Positions 1 to 12,200 of a stretch of DNA of 64,000 nt are shown here, piece after piece. A program made the translations under genes and the position numbers. The notes beneath the pieces were generated by a model. The model made no database searches. It was given only the letters and a program-made list of their open reading frames with translations, and was not told where the DNA came from. How positions within the stretch are numbered: position 1 is the stretch's first letter; each line of letters begins with the position of its first letter. The DNA is from Opisthorchis felineus (lineage: Eukaryota > Platyhelminthes > Trematoda > Opisthorchiida > Opisthorchiidae), in NCBI GenBank assembly GCA_004794785.1, contig SJOL01006485.1:683759-747758 (forward strand), given 5' to 3'.

Positions 1-2117
1 GTTAATGCGTATCGGTTCCCATAACCGAAGTTTTTTGTTTATGCCTTTCAAATGTAAGAACTTTCTGTTTTGGAAACAAATGGGAAAAAGTGATTGCATA
101 TTTTTAGGCAGTATTTAAGCAAGAGCAGTCGAATAAAAAATCAGCATCAGGGCCTTTCCTGACGGTATATTTTAGCTTCATCATATTTGTACAAAAGTTG
201 TCCTGCGGTTTACAGTCGTGACGATCATTAGACGGTAACGATCTACTTCAAGATGTCACTCATATTTATTGTCTAACCAGCTTCAATGTTTCACGGCAAA
301 TTAGGGAAGAAATCATTCGCAATTGCAGTTGCCGAAGTCTAAAGCGTTCCCTTATGAGCACTCATGCCGTTTCCCTCGAATTACTTGTTCACATGTGCAC
401 TATATTTTACCTCAACTAGTCTCGTTGGGCTTGCATAGAGAGTGGGCAGAACATTCTTACACTCTTAGACCCAAGTTCGTACTATTATGTACCCTGTGGG
501 GAACAGGGTTCGAAATATTCAAAACTTACTTTCACAGTAGCGTAAGCAGCACTGCATTATTCGCGCATCCACCTACTTTTGAGGGCGCATGACATTAATC
601 TCCCAGTAGAGGTTATTTTGAAGAAATGTGTGATTTGCAGCTCCGTTCAGTTCTGCAGAGAGATGGCACAAATGGGCGTGGTTAACAGGGACTGCAACTT
701 TTTACTCGCTGCAGAAATGACTCCCCTTATTAAGGTGGATGACTGTTGGGACCTTGTTTATCCCAATACGGAACGATCTCGATTATCTTTAGAAAAACGT
801 GACACGGTGGCCGTTATCCTCCAGGTAGGCCCCGAAAAAGTGGGCTTATTCCTTCGTTAGTCAAGTTTTGGTTCTTGATCGCCCATACAACAGCCAACCG
901 CCAAAGCACACCAAACACTGTGGTGGTGAGGGATTGCTACATAGATTTTTACGGACGTTATGCCGGGTTTGGCAAGGCATTCTATCCATCTTGGAGTAAT
1001 GGGGTGTTTTAATGCATTAGGATCGAGTCGGTTGACGGTTTTACAATCATGGTATTGTCTAACACGCGTAAGAATGTCATCAACAAATCAGAATGAACCA
1101 ACATTGAACCTTGACGGAACACACTGTAAATGCATAGGTCTGGCCGAAACTTGAACCTTGCTTAGCCCGCACACCACTGGTGAACTGTAGGTGTGACCTG
1201 ATTGTGGCCTTGTTACTGCTTCACTTGAAGAGCAGTGTTTTTCTCACCTGTACTGTGGATGTGCGAACGACGGTGTCAGCTAAATTAACACCACTTAGCT
1301 GCATCTGTGAAGTGTGTGCTGGTTTGGTACGTTGCTTCAGTTGGTGAAGCTTTTTCCGACACCGCCACCGCGTTCTTGGGTTACTCGCAGTCGCTGACTT
1401 TGAGCAGATCGATCCTTCGCTCTCTCACTGCTGTGTGAGAGATTCAAGTGGTTTCCTTGACCGTAATAACTTCACAAGGGTTATGTTAGGCGCATATTCA
1501 GGACCTCCAATTACTTGTCCTTCATAAGCTATCGCAGCTGATGTGCTGAACCTGACTTTCTTGCCCAAACTCTCTAGGATGTTGCTTAATAGTGAGTGAT
1601 GAACACGACATGTAGTATAAAAAATCGGTTGCTTGAATAGTGAAGAATCACTTCGACTGGACCACTTGAGTACGGCCTAATGAAGCCTTAGTCGAACATG
1701 AATTATCACACTGACCACTGAAACATGCTGTCGTGAACAGCATGGTCTGTAGAAAAGACTGGATGTCGCTGGTAGTAATTAACTGTCAACATAGTCATCA
1801 AATCATGGGGGCATTCGTGAACAAGAAAACTTATTTGAGGGAAGAATTTCATTTCAGTAGTTCGTCTCAGGCTATGAAGTCAGTTGGAACTAATATTCAG
1901 TTACTCGGTGATAGTCTGGTTGTCACTGAGGAAGATGTTGGTGGCTCAGGGAGGTCAGGTGATGAAACGTTTACAATTAACTTGCGTAGTTCAACGAAGG
2001 AACAAACGACCAATCTAGCTGTTTATCCAAGCTAGTTCTAGATTCATCATGAGGAAATGGTAGCTGGAATTCAGTCATCGTACGAGGCAAAAATCAGATG
2101 GTAAATTTACTCGCTAA
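1..2117. other. Intergenic DNA, no gene recognised
   Basis: Frames here are short and broken in all readings and I see no repeat shared with the rest of the window. One weak protein-like echo, a decayed tyrosine-kinase-like motif at about 640-860, is discussed under findings. The stretch around 1180-1420 is somewhat richer in GC but has no recognisable content. Confidence 0.5.
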
Positions 2118-2310
2118 GCTCAAAGTAGTTCAATGGTTAAAGCGCGAAATTACTGACCGGAAGGGCCATGGTTCGAATCCGAAGTCCGCATCTCGACGGC
2201 TCCTGTTTTAGCTTGGGTAACCTGGTTGTACCTCAGCCCTCGTGCTTCCTCCGGTGGCACTACTGCTAGGTGCCGAAAGGGTGTTACAGCTGAGAATTTT
2301 GAAATTCACC
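2118..2310 (+). repeat. tRNA-derived SINE-like repeat, copy 1
   Basis: This copy is homologous to the one at 29191-29365. Both have a tRNA-like head followed by a shared body: 'catctcgac-gcccctgt', then an 'agcttgg' segment, then 'cagccctcgtgc', then 'gctaggtgccga' and a 'gtgctacagctga'-like end. The head carries a perfect A box and a perfect B box, the internal promoter of RNA polymerase III. No tRNA acceptor-stem pairing is seen, so it is a SINE or a retroelement end, not a working tRNA gene. The same body is also compatible with the 3' end of a LINE, which I cannot exclude. Confidence 0.7.
2126..2180 (+). promoter_or_regulatory. Internal Pol III promoter of the SINE (A box and B box)
   Basis: TAGTTCAATGG at 2126-2136 matches the A-box consensus TRGYNNARNGG at every position. 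GGTTCGAATCC at 2170-2180 matches the B-box consensus GGTTCGANTCC at every position. The 33-bp gap is normal for a tRNA-type promoter. The copy at 29 kb keeps only the B box intact (GGTTCGAACCC, 29236-29246), so this copy is the better candidate for residual transcription. Confidence 0.65.
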
Positions 2311-5300
2311 TGCTTCTTAAGTGCGGTTGGTGGACGGCTGAAACTAAGCTCGACAGGTTTTGAGGTACGTGGTCGGGCCCAGAAACGTCCGCGTTCTAGG
2401 TCCGGTTTAGGATGAAATACTCCGCATCAGGGCCTCCTGGAACCATTTACATTTATCACAATTAGCACGCATCATTATAAGAAATCTGCCTAATTGTTAT
2501 ACTTTTGCCTACGTTCTGGTGCATGATGGTCGGGGGCTTATCTCTGAAACAAACATACCGGTCTCTTGAATACAGATGCCTTGAATACAGAAGCCGAGCG
2601 TTTGTGCTCGTAAGGATTAGATCGATAGACTGAGTCTTCCCTAGAAATGAATGTCCTATAACATTTCACTGAAAATGGTAGTTTTATCAATCTCTTTTGT
2701 GTTGTACCTGATGACTGACTGGTTGTGTCTTCTGTCTACGTTAGTCCGATACATCAGAATGACCACAGCCTGCTCTCTCGCTAGTAATATCCACTACATC
2801 ACGTTTTGGGCAGAATATCGTCCGAGACTTGTTCATACTGTGAAATGTCCACTTGCTTGGACCCGTTCCGGTTGCATTCTGGTGTCAAAACATGGTGGAA
2901 GTTAGAAGCTGTGCCAGTCTCACTTCATTATGTTTACTGCAACCAACTGGGATGATTTTTTTTCATAAACATTACACTAATAGATTGATTACCCTTAGTT
3001 GTCCAGCGAGATTTCGTGCTCTCAAGTGAACAGCTGCAAATACTACTGGTGAAAAGTTAACCCAATTAACTTTTCAAATCGTTTCGTCCATCATTTGATT
3101 GGAATTTCATGATCTTGCATCCGCTGGAAAAAGTTTGAAAAGAGTTGGGTATTAGAGGTTATGTGCGCACATGATAGTTAAACCATTGGGTTGGGTAACA
3201 TTTCCCCCCAATTGTTTCCGTGAATGGATTGGTGACCTAGTTGCGTTAGATGGGTAACGCATGTTTCCAGTATACTTTTGTGTGTGTGGTTACATGACAA
3301 AATGTGTGGTATTCGGTGGCATTCAGTCTCGTCAATCAAAGTGATTGGCGTCATTGGGGCTCCCTGCAACACTGTATGGAGTCAAGATGATGAGGAGATT
3401 GGTCAGTCGGAGGGACAACTCATGGAGCGGAATAATATATCCATATCACAGAATTTATTTCTATTTTGGAGGTACGATTGAATGGATGAGAAAGCGACTC
3501 CGTGCATGTAGCTCTGACAATGTCTTCCAGTAATCTGCATTAGAGAACAAACTTGCTAAGGGCTTCCAGCATAAATGTTGTTTCCGATTTGTGATGCATA
3601 GCCTTGACGTGAGGAGATTTTGAAGCTTAATTTGGACGATAAAGTCGTCGACTCACAGACGTGGCGCTTATTATTGCGGTTTTATGTTACCAACGTGAAT
3701 TTCACTGAGCTTACTCTTGATATTTGACTGTATATGACGATATGAATTGCTCAGACGCCGAGACATCTGAATGTTTATCGCCACGTTTATCGAACTAAGA
3801 AGGCCATAAGGCGAGGTCCGGTATCACAAATGATTATCGAATTAGCTTAAGGACCCAGCCACACAAACCAACTAAGAAATTCTACTTTGGAAGGCCCCAC
3901 ACTCTCCAGTTATTGCAGAGTATCCTTCACAATCGACGGCATCGTGTATAGGGTGAATGGTTAATTCATTTCGTTTTTAAGGGTTTTTTTGGCGCTATGT
4001 CACAGATGCTCAGGTATCCACATCAACGACGTTGTCTTTTCAGATCATACCGTCCTCTGAAATGGTAAAGGAGCCATATCCAGCATTCCTTGGGATATGC
4101 AGACTTCTGTTAGATGCTCCCGCGAAATTCTGACAAAAAACGCCACCACTAATCCTCAGTTTTAGGAAAGCTATGAAGACCGATTGCAAATGATGCACAA
4201 TCTAATTAAATTAATAGAGGCGAATAACCAACATGATACCTTCATTAGAAGGAGTTTTCTCCTGTGCATTCGATCGCTTAGAAGCAACACGTAGCTGGTC
4301 GATTTCTACTAAGGCATCCCGTGTGCTTTTTGTTATTTGGAGGCTTATGCCTCTAAAAAATCACTAATTGTGGGAAAACATTACCATATGCAATAACCTG
4401 ACCAGGTTAACTTTAAGCCGCTTCCTCTCCTTCATGTGTTCAGAATACCCTCCTTTTTATGAGATTGTAACTGATCATAAGTGAGCAGTGCTGCCGCACA
4501 ACCACGCCTACGTACCTGTTCATCAGTACAAGGGGGACAATAAATATTTCCTTCGTCTATTTCAGGCTTTTATCTCCCGGAACACTGATTTTGTAAACCC
4601 GCATACACGATCCACAGGTGGTTTTTTGGATTCGCTGCTTCCTGTGATGTTTCGGTTCTATAGTCTTGCTTGGAGGAAAAAAAACATCATTGCTTTCGTC
4701 TTGATAGGCTTTCCTCTCAAAACACGGTCCAACAGTATAGAATCCCGAGGTTTAATACAATTTCAGTGTGGACTCATTAAGTACTGGTCCAGAGTTATTT
4801 AGTACACAATTAACTAAAAAATTTTACCTACCTTGTTTGATGGTAGGATAAAACGATTTCGATTTTAAAAAAGACTAGAAAACCCCGAACTACCGTTCGA
4901 TGCAACACAAAATTCTACACGAAGAAGGTAGGTCTCTGTAAGAACGCCACGCAAATCGAGTGGAGTTCGGGGAGCTTGTCTGCCTCGAATCAATATAGAT
5001 CTTAGTTACATAGTGCAGCGTACTGGTTTTCTACAGATACTGCTGAGTTCATTATTTTGTTTTTAGGTTGCTGCGCTACGGAACCAAGATAGCTCGACAA
5101 TAATTGAAGGTTAGGATGAGTTATTCACCAAAAAATTGTCGAATAAACACATTTAATCAATGGAATCTTTTTAACTACTGACGAAACGTTCAACTATATT
5201 TTCTATCCTCTTCAGTATCTATAACCACTGTTTACCGCACTTAGCTTGGAATCTGCATAACATGATTTCAGAAGGCTTCACTGGAATTTAGGTCCATGGA

Positions 5301-7669
5301 CGAAAGCTTCTTGTCCAACACGTTACTTTTCATGCATGCGAACTTCTGCGTCTGTTTTTTGGGGTGCAACCTTTGATGCAGGAATTTAGCAGCAGAATTA
5401 AAATGCCCGGTAAAATAGAAAAGTCATCGTTTATTTTTAAATCTCTTGATATGAAGCCAAGTGCATCGTATCAGTTCGCCATCAAAGTAATTATTCCTAA
5501 TGAGTCCAGTTAGTTACGGATGCTCTGAGTTCTACATTATTTGATTTTAAGTGTCAAGGTTGATAACCTTTCAGTTTTTTTGTGGTTATGTCAGCTGGGT
5601 TAAGCTGGATTGTAAACAACGGTCGGTCAAGGTAAAGAGATAAATTTGAAGATTCAACCGAGATTTTTCCCGTTTTTTGGGGGGGATCCATCCCCGGTAT
5701 GTAGCTCTTGAAATCTTGGGCCTTTCGGACAGAAGGCCAAGCCGCTTAGAAATTCGTTAGATATACATGGTTGGTGTTTTTTTTGCAACAAGAAACTTCT
5801 CGGATTTCCGACATAGATTGGTTTCCCATGCGGAGTGAATTCCTGACTCGAGTGTATTGATTAGCATTCACCCACAGACCACCACGATGTCTGTTCCATT
5901 GAACAAGTATTGGCACCAACCTCAAACACGATGTAAGACTACGAGTGTAACAGTGAAACCGACACCAAACATTACCTGTTACAGGTGCATGTACCCATCA
6001 GTAAAGTTGCAAGTAATAGGGATTTTTGTGTTGCTACATTTATTCTGGCTGAAACTAAGCGATTGGGAACTGACAATAGATGATTTAGTTTGAGGGTTGG
6101 TGATGCTAACAGGATATCACTCTGCGTAGATCTTCCCACTTTCCAAGCCTTCGTCACAAGTGTGCGTACAAACATTTTCCAGTCATCTAATACGTGACCA
6201 GTTTTCCAGAGGATTTTACGTGCCACACGGCGTTCTGAATTTATCGTTACAAGATGAAGTCACAGACTCGGCCGCAGAACGATGGAAGGACTAGGTAATG
6301 CTTAACCCACTAAGTTTACCTTCCAGTTCTCAGGCTGAAAACCAGCTAAGTTGCTTTCACGTGATACTCCATCTCCCGATTTCTCTTTTAAGTCAATAAC
6401 AGCCTTAATAAATGGATCTCGACCGCTGAATGACAATCACCTTAAATGGAACTTCGTTCGCCCTGTTTCCTCACGCAGAACTGAGTCACTAGACTTTTAT
6501 CTCCATCGACGTCTACCATTCACTTTCCCATTCGCGCAATTTGGCCGCGTCGTGTGCGAAAAGACCAAGGCTAGTCACGTCGAACCCCGTCAACGGCAAC
6601 GTGACCTTTAGTCCAGATGTCTGGTTCAGTCCGTTTGTCCCATGCGACTAGGGCGCGTTGTTAATCTGACACACCAAACACTTCACCCCCAACGACATTC
6701 GTGACACCCCGACTTTCAGTGGGCCGGCCAAATAGGTTCACAGCACAAAGACCCCTAGACGGCGGGCCACAGACGCGATTTTGTGAGGGTTGTCTGGCTT
6801 GCTGTCTAACACGCGCAAAGGCAGACTACTCTGAACCGCTTTCTGTCCAGTAGGTATTACACATGCGGTTCCAATCGATTTTAACCCACAATGTAGCATC
6901 AAAATGCATACCAAATTACACTGCATAGAGTCAGGTGGTGCTGGTTTTGGTGCTGGTGTGGGTGCGCACACACCTTTTGCTTTATCGATCCAAATAAACA
7001 CAGTGTGATGAATTCAGACCAAGAGAACCGCAGTCTGTGCATGAGTGACATACAAAGAAAAGGCGAAAACAGTGGTGTGCACTTTACTGGCCCCCCAAAT
7101 GTTGGTGCATGCACGAGGGCGTGTAAGTATATCATCACTGTCCCCGCATCAACTGAATTATTTTACACGTGTATCTAGAATACCACACATACCCGATCAA
7201 GCAGAAATGGCACTTTACCAACACGTAGGGCTCATAGTAAGAACTTGAACAGCTAACAAATCCTAAGGTAAGAAATTCAGGCAAGTTACTCTTGCTGAAC
7301 TGAAACACTGGCTGTGAAATGCTAAACAATATATGAGTAACCTAGGCGATTGTAAAATTTTGTTCTTTTGTGATTTTTTGGCAAGACATGAGTAAGGAGT
7401 TTGATCTAGTGTAACCCGACTTCGAGTTGGAACCAGAGGTAGTCAGAACCCTGAGTTATCACCCTGGCCAAACTTGACTATGCACCAAGTCACACAGTCT
7501 CATCCAGCAAAAATAATTCAACTTCTGATGGTTAACGCGATGTAAACTTGCGCACACAGACGCACGCGTTTTCATCCTCATCAAAACAAGCTACCATCGA
7601 AAACCGAAGTAGTTCGAAGGAGTTCTACGGTATGAACAAGTCGTAGGCATGCAAAAGTGAACCGAAATT
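2311..7669. other. Intergenic DNA, no gene recognised
   Basis: There is no coding segment I can support. Open frames are below about 105 codons and have no recognisable domain. I found no clear match to the repeat families described elsewhere in the window. Confidence 0.5.
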
Positions 7670-7828
7670 GCACGAGATTCGACAAATACACTCGTTTGTT
7701 TACCAGTTTGATTTTCAAGGGAAACTCAGCTGAAACTCAACTGAGGAGTATCACGAATGAGAAATTCAGCTAGGATTCAGATGAGTATCCCGTGAAATCC
7801 AAATTGGTGAATGAACTTGAGTGTACTT
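7670..7828. repeat. Family I palindromic repeat, arm-to-arm copy
   Basis: The left half (from 'gacaaatacactcg' at 7681) is the family I arm. The right half, ending near 'gagtgtactt', is the same arm reversed and complemented. They meet near 7755 with almost no spacer, so the centre and loop modules seen elsewhere are missing. The copy is more diverged than the one at 36 kb. Confidence 0.7.
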
Positions 7829-8089
7829 GTAGCTACCCCTTCACCCACACACTTGGCTGTACAGCTCACCGCCGCTCACTAGATCACGAAGCTCGTCCTT
7901 TTTCCTACACTCACAAACTACGTCACAATCGTGAACTTCACTGAGGCTGGAAAACATGGATTCCATTTAATCCACCATGAGAACAGTTAGAATCCCAGTT
8001 GTGGAGCGGCCCCACCATGATGATAAGAATGACTATTTTTTACATTCAGAATGCTCACATTTAGCAGACGCGCTCACGAGTCCCATTTC

Positions 8090-8235
8090 TCGGGAGTCAG
8101 TGTAATCAAGGATTTCAAGCGCCCCATCCAAAGCTGCCACCCCAACAAAGTGACCACCGTGAACGCTTATGCTCCGTTTTCTGCTAGATCTGTCAAGGTG
8201 GAGTTCTACGAACAGCTCCAAGCCTTGACCGTTCG
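8090..8235 (+). mobile_element. LINE endonuclease fragment (third LINE type)
   Basis: A 62-codon open stretch (8051-8239) includes the order TTVNAYAP, then EFYEQLQAL. This is the beta-strand plus 'AYAP...EFYEQL' signature of the apurinic-endonuclease domain of RTE-like LINEs, in which the strand precedes the GDFN active-site segment. The sequence differs from the equivalent segments of LINE A (about 43940) and LINE B (about 51740), so it is a separate type. It is 5'- and 3'-truncated: the expected GDFN segment is not readable downstream in this frame, although diverged sequence may run to about 8420. Confidence 0.5.
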
Positions 8236-8420
8236 CTGATACCTTTTGGTCTGACTACGAAAAGTGGTGCAGTATGAACGAATTATCCGGCCTCGGCCAG
8301 CACTATTTTGGTGCTTGGTGGATCGGTCAATTTCGGGGACATAGTCGGCAAGTTACATTCACCTCACGCTTTCACTATCCAGAGCGACAACTAGTTATAT
8401 GATAGTATTTCGGGGAGTTC

Positions 8421-9685
8421 TGTACTGTCTTTCAAATTACCACACGGTAAATCCCGTCGTGGAACCGAAGTAAGAAACAGGCGATTCTGATAAACTCTTG
8501 CAGGGGTTAAATTAAAAATCACTTCGCAAATCGGTGCAAAATATGGCCGTCAAAACTCTTAGAGGTTGTACCTCTCGGGGACACAAAATCCGGTTCAGAT
8601 ATCAATAACCAGTGAACTATCCAGCAACAGGTCCTCATCTACTCAGGTCTAAACATGCAAATTTCGCCCAAGGCGGTTATCATCCTACCAATACACCAAC
8701 TGAAAAGTTCGAGTGAGCCCAACCGAAGCCAAACCAAGGTGGCTGCCAACAAGTAGTAACTGTACGGACTGGGTTATTTTTCTGGAACACTGCTTCAATT
8801 TTCAGGAACCAGCCGCAGCCCATAGCGGCAGTCAGATCTGTTCGGGCTGACTGTCCAAGGTACATGCTGCAGACTGATTACGTACAGTGGAAATTACTGA
8901 GTCTCATCTATCACTTAAGAACGAAGGCCGGCGTCTGATTGTGTGGTGACGAGACAACGGCATACGGTTTAGGTTACCTGTTATCATTAACGCTGCTCAT
9001 TTTCATGATTGACTGCACACTGCTGCGTGCTCCGAAGATCTATTCAGGCATTCAGTTGGGTCTAGGCCTATAGCCCACAGACCTGAACTACGCTGACAAA
9101 ACTGTAGTTCTGAACAACACATCACCTGAAATGCAGGCAGTTGGTGACCATGTCAGACAATATATGACATTTATTATTAACTTAGAACTTCATAAAGGAA
9201 GGCAACTACCTACAGCGTCCCCTTAGAATTACCGTCCACGCTTATCTGTGCGAACGAAGTCGGTAAATCTTCAAAGGGACTGAACTCTGTAACTCTGCCA
9301 GATAGTGAGGCGAAAAAAATTAGTAGGCGAACTTACAAAGCCAGAAGAACATTAATTAAGATGGAGCTTACTTTCTGCGTATCCGGAAAGGAACCTCGTA
9401 GATGCAAGGCAAACAGCTGGCCATTGCTAACATATGTACTTGAAATACGGACCCCTTCAATGACGACATGTTCGACCACTGACTTCTTCGATGCACAGAA
9501 AGTTTGGCAGTCTGATTGAGTGTTCGACGACAACATGTTGCGAAGCTGCTAAACTAGTTCCGAAATATTTCCAAGCTTCTTCAAACTCGACATTAACAGA
9601 AACCGTACACGTGCTATGCAAACCTGACGGTGAATTAACAGAATTACGTAACGGACTACTCACAAACGAACCATCATAAGCCAGT
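8421..9685. other. Intergenic DNA, no gene recognised
   Basis: All frames are short and closed. I recognise no domain and no match to other repeats in the window. Confidence 0.5.
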
Positions 9686-9756
9686 AATTCAGTTGGATTT
9701 GGTTGGATCTCCTGTCAAAGCGAAATTTATGTGCACATGAAAGTATTTCACCACAA
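9686..9756 (-). repeat. Family I repeat, solo arm fragment
   Basis: The segment 'attcagttggatttggttgg' followed by a 'ctcctgtcaaagcgaaat' and 'gtatttcacc' pattern follows the reversed arm of family I (compare 36166-36230). No centre or loop module is attached. Confidence 0.55.
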
Positions 9757-11666
9757 TATGCAGGGTGCCGCTGTCTTGCAGGTGAAAGCTGGACACTCGC
9801 ATATTGACTGTAAACGCTAGTGTTGACCATTTTGGATTACCCAACCGGTAGAACAAATCGAGTGACTGTCTGTGTGAACCCTGCAGTAGATCTTTGTTAT
9901 GGGTGGTAGCGATCCTGGGCGTGACTGGAACCGCTTCATCCTGTAGAGTGGGTAGTCACCGTAAAATAAAGTCCTCAAGAATTTCAAAAACAGGATGGCC
10001 AAATGGTTTCTGAGCGTTTAATTCGGGTTCCTCAGCAGTGTCGTGCTCACACAGTCATTCAGCCAGTGAAGTGGTTCTACAACAATACCTTAATTTACCG
10101 TTTACCCCTTAAAGTAGCGACCATCCAGAGTTATGAAAGTGGTATAATTATCCGTTATTTGCTCCCCTGCTAGGGTGGAAAACATGCGTACGGTTTGCGA
10201 AACTGCTAGGATTTCTACAAAACATTTCCATTCCAGTTCACCTACACATTCACATTTTCAAAATGTAACATTAGAAACAGCCACTCACCTAGCTTTTAAT
10301 ATTTTGTAATATGAGATGAACAGAACACCACAGAGCCTCACGTTGCATGCTGAAAGAATGCGGAACGCCGCCAAGCCCATTTCACTGGTCTCGTGTATTT
10401 CAAGCCCTTGGATGCACTCAACGTGCTCTAAGGATTAGCCTATGATGCTTCAAGCTCACATCTGCGACTTTCTTGGTCGCCATAACTTCAGCGACCGACT
10501 ATGCAGTCGATGTGAGGAACTTAACAGATGATTCAACAGAAAGTTAGCATGTGGATCCTGGAAAAATTCGATGGATATAGAAATCGTATTTGCCTAAAGG
10601 GACGCAGAAACAAACAATAGATGCGAAGCGATGAAAGTTCATTTATGAAAAAAAATAACTTAAAATTTTCTAGGACGATCTGGTTTGTTGGATAGCAGGG
10701 AAGCTCGCGCTCTACGCTAAGCGATGAAGCCGTACTAGGAAGCGAAATTTGCCGGGTACCGTAAATAAGCAGATAACGAACGTCTAGAATATCGGAAGGC
10801 TCCCCAAGTATGTATTTGGAAAACAGACGTATCCATCGTAGTTTTGAGACCCTGTATGTATGTAACACGAAAGTGAATAAGGTTCTTCGCCGAATCCGAG
10901 TCCATATGGAACACACAAGTGGTCAGAAGGTCATATGCAACTGAGAGCAGAAGAAGGCGGTGTTGCATGATGATAAAAGTGAGATCTGGTCCTTTCAGTT
11001 GTCTTGATTTTCCGCTGAAATATTTCGGGAAATGATCCGGTATCGAAGATTAGCACGGAGGATCCTCCACGCTTCAGGATCCCATTCATATGCTGGACGG
11101 ACATCAGCTGGTGAAAACAGGTGAAACGACCATGGCCGATTCCTGAATCAGGACATCCTTCCGACTCTCTGTGAAAATTAAGTTGACAGATGACATTTTA
11201 ACGTAACGGCTGCTCCATCCGCTCTCTTTACCTAAAGAAATCATTGTTCCTCTCATGGATATCTGACAACGCACATATACCAAGAGACAATACCGGTTTC
11301 CTTCCTGTTTGCGCTCATCAGATAGGCTTAGTTCCCCGAATCCGAGGTAATCAATCTCTGAATGGAACAGCTATTTGGTCTGACTTTTTTAAGCTCATAT
11401 GCACGATGAAATTGCTAGAGCTGGAGGCCCAAGGGTATCCTTGTTTTCAGTTTCCTCTTAGCGATCTCATCACGCAGATGACCTTAAAACTGATGCAATC
11501 TTTCATAAGCCTGTCGGTTTTATTGACAAGGCGTGCATGTTGCTGACAGAAGCTTTTCGGTTCAGTGGATGGACTGAAGACAGGAATCTATGGTGTATAG
11601 TGGAAGCTGAGGGCAAAATGTCCGCGAAAAAACTCTCGCCTAGTGAAGAGAAATGAAGAAAATAAG
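9757..11666. other. Intergenic DNA, no gene recognised
   Basis: The longest frame, 127 codons on the minus strand at 10533-10916, has no recognisable domain or compositional sign of coding. No repeats shared with the rest of the window were noticed. Confidence 0.45.
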
Positions 11667-11819
11667 GGACACACCTCACGCTCCTTTGAAAAGTCCTTTT
11701 ACTGTCCTGGCACAGTTATTCTCGTGAATCCACACTAAAGGGGGAAGCACTGGACTTGAGCTTCGTTCTTATTGGAGCTCATTAGTAGTGCATTTCCTTG
11801 GCCTTGGAGGGGTTTGAAC

Positions 11820-11996
11820 TCCGGGCATCTGACATTCGAGGAGAGAGTGTCACCACTACTCCACCAGGGCAAACTAGACGCATGTGAATATTCACGTCTC
11901 AACAGGCGACGATGTTCACGCTTGAGCGATATGGATGATGTACCCGATGACTCGAACGACGACGCAGAAAGTGTCTTGGTTCTGTCGATCGACTGA
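11820..11996 (+). other. Short reading frame conserved between the two family II copies
   Basis: About 58 codons, from the residues SGHL to VLSID, are open here and match an open frame on the minus strand of the other long copy (60647-60841) at 41 of 58 residues. Shared strings include SPLLHQ, LSDM, DDSNDD and SVLVLSI. The 5' half overlaps the reversed tRNA-like segment, so shared ancestry of the DNA can explain the match without selection on a peptide. I do not call it a gene. Confidence 0.3.
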
Positions 11997-12100
11997 CCTG
12001 CCTGTCAGGACCTCCCAGTCACATAGCGCCACAGATGTCTGAAACCAGCTGGACCATTTTCGATCAGTTGTATGTGGTTGCGCGATTTGTAGAGTTTTTA

Positions 12101-12173
12101 TTCACATCACTCTCGTCTGAACTGTCCTTGTGCCAGGACAGGAGAAGAAATGTTCAAATGAGAGTGATGTGAA
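12101..12173. repeat. Nested perfect hairpin at the right end of family II copy 1
   Basis: TTCACATCACTCTC (12101-12114) pairs perfectly with GAGAGTGATGTGAA (12160-12173). Inside it, TGAAC (12118-12122) can pair with GTTCA (12152-12156), and CTGTCCT (12122-12128) pairs with AGGACAG (12135-12141) around a 6-base loop. The outer stem sequence relates to the 'cactctcg' and 'gagagtg' termini of the 60 kb copy. Confidence 0.75.
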
Positions 12174-12200
12174 CATGAATTCTACGAATCCCGCAACCAC

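Larger units (their letters stand above)
11667..12200 (+). repeat. Family II inverted-repeat element, copy 1
   Basis: This region is colinear with the reverse complement of 60395-60972. Shared landmarks are 'cagttattctcgtga', 'aaagggggaagcactgga', a tRNA-like segment in reverse orientation (11807-11880), 'gacctcccagtcac' and 'ggaccattttcgat'. Its right end carries a strong nested hairpin (12101-12173). The length of about 530 bp, the inverted termini and the tRNA-like interior fit a non-autonomous foldback or MITE-type element; no transposase is present. Confidence 0.7.

Noticed and set aside
2126..2200. True tRNA gene
   Set aside because: A and B boxes are perfect but acceptor and anticodon stems do not pair, and the same head with the same body recurs at 29 kb.
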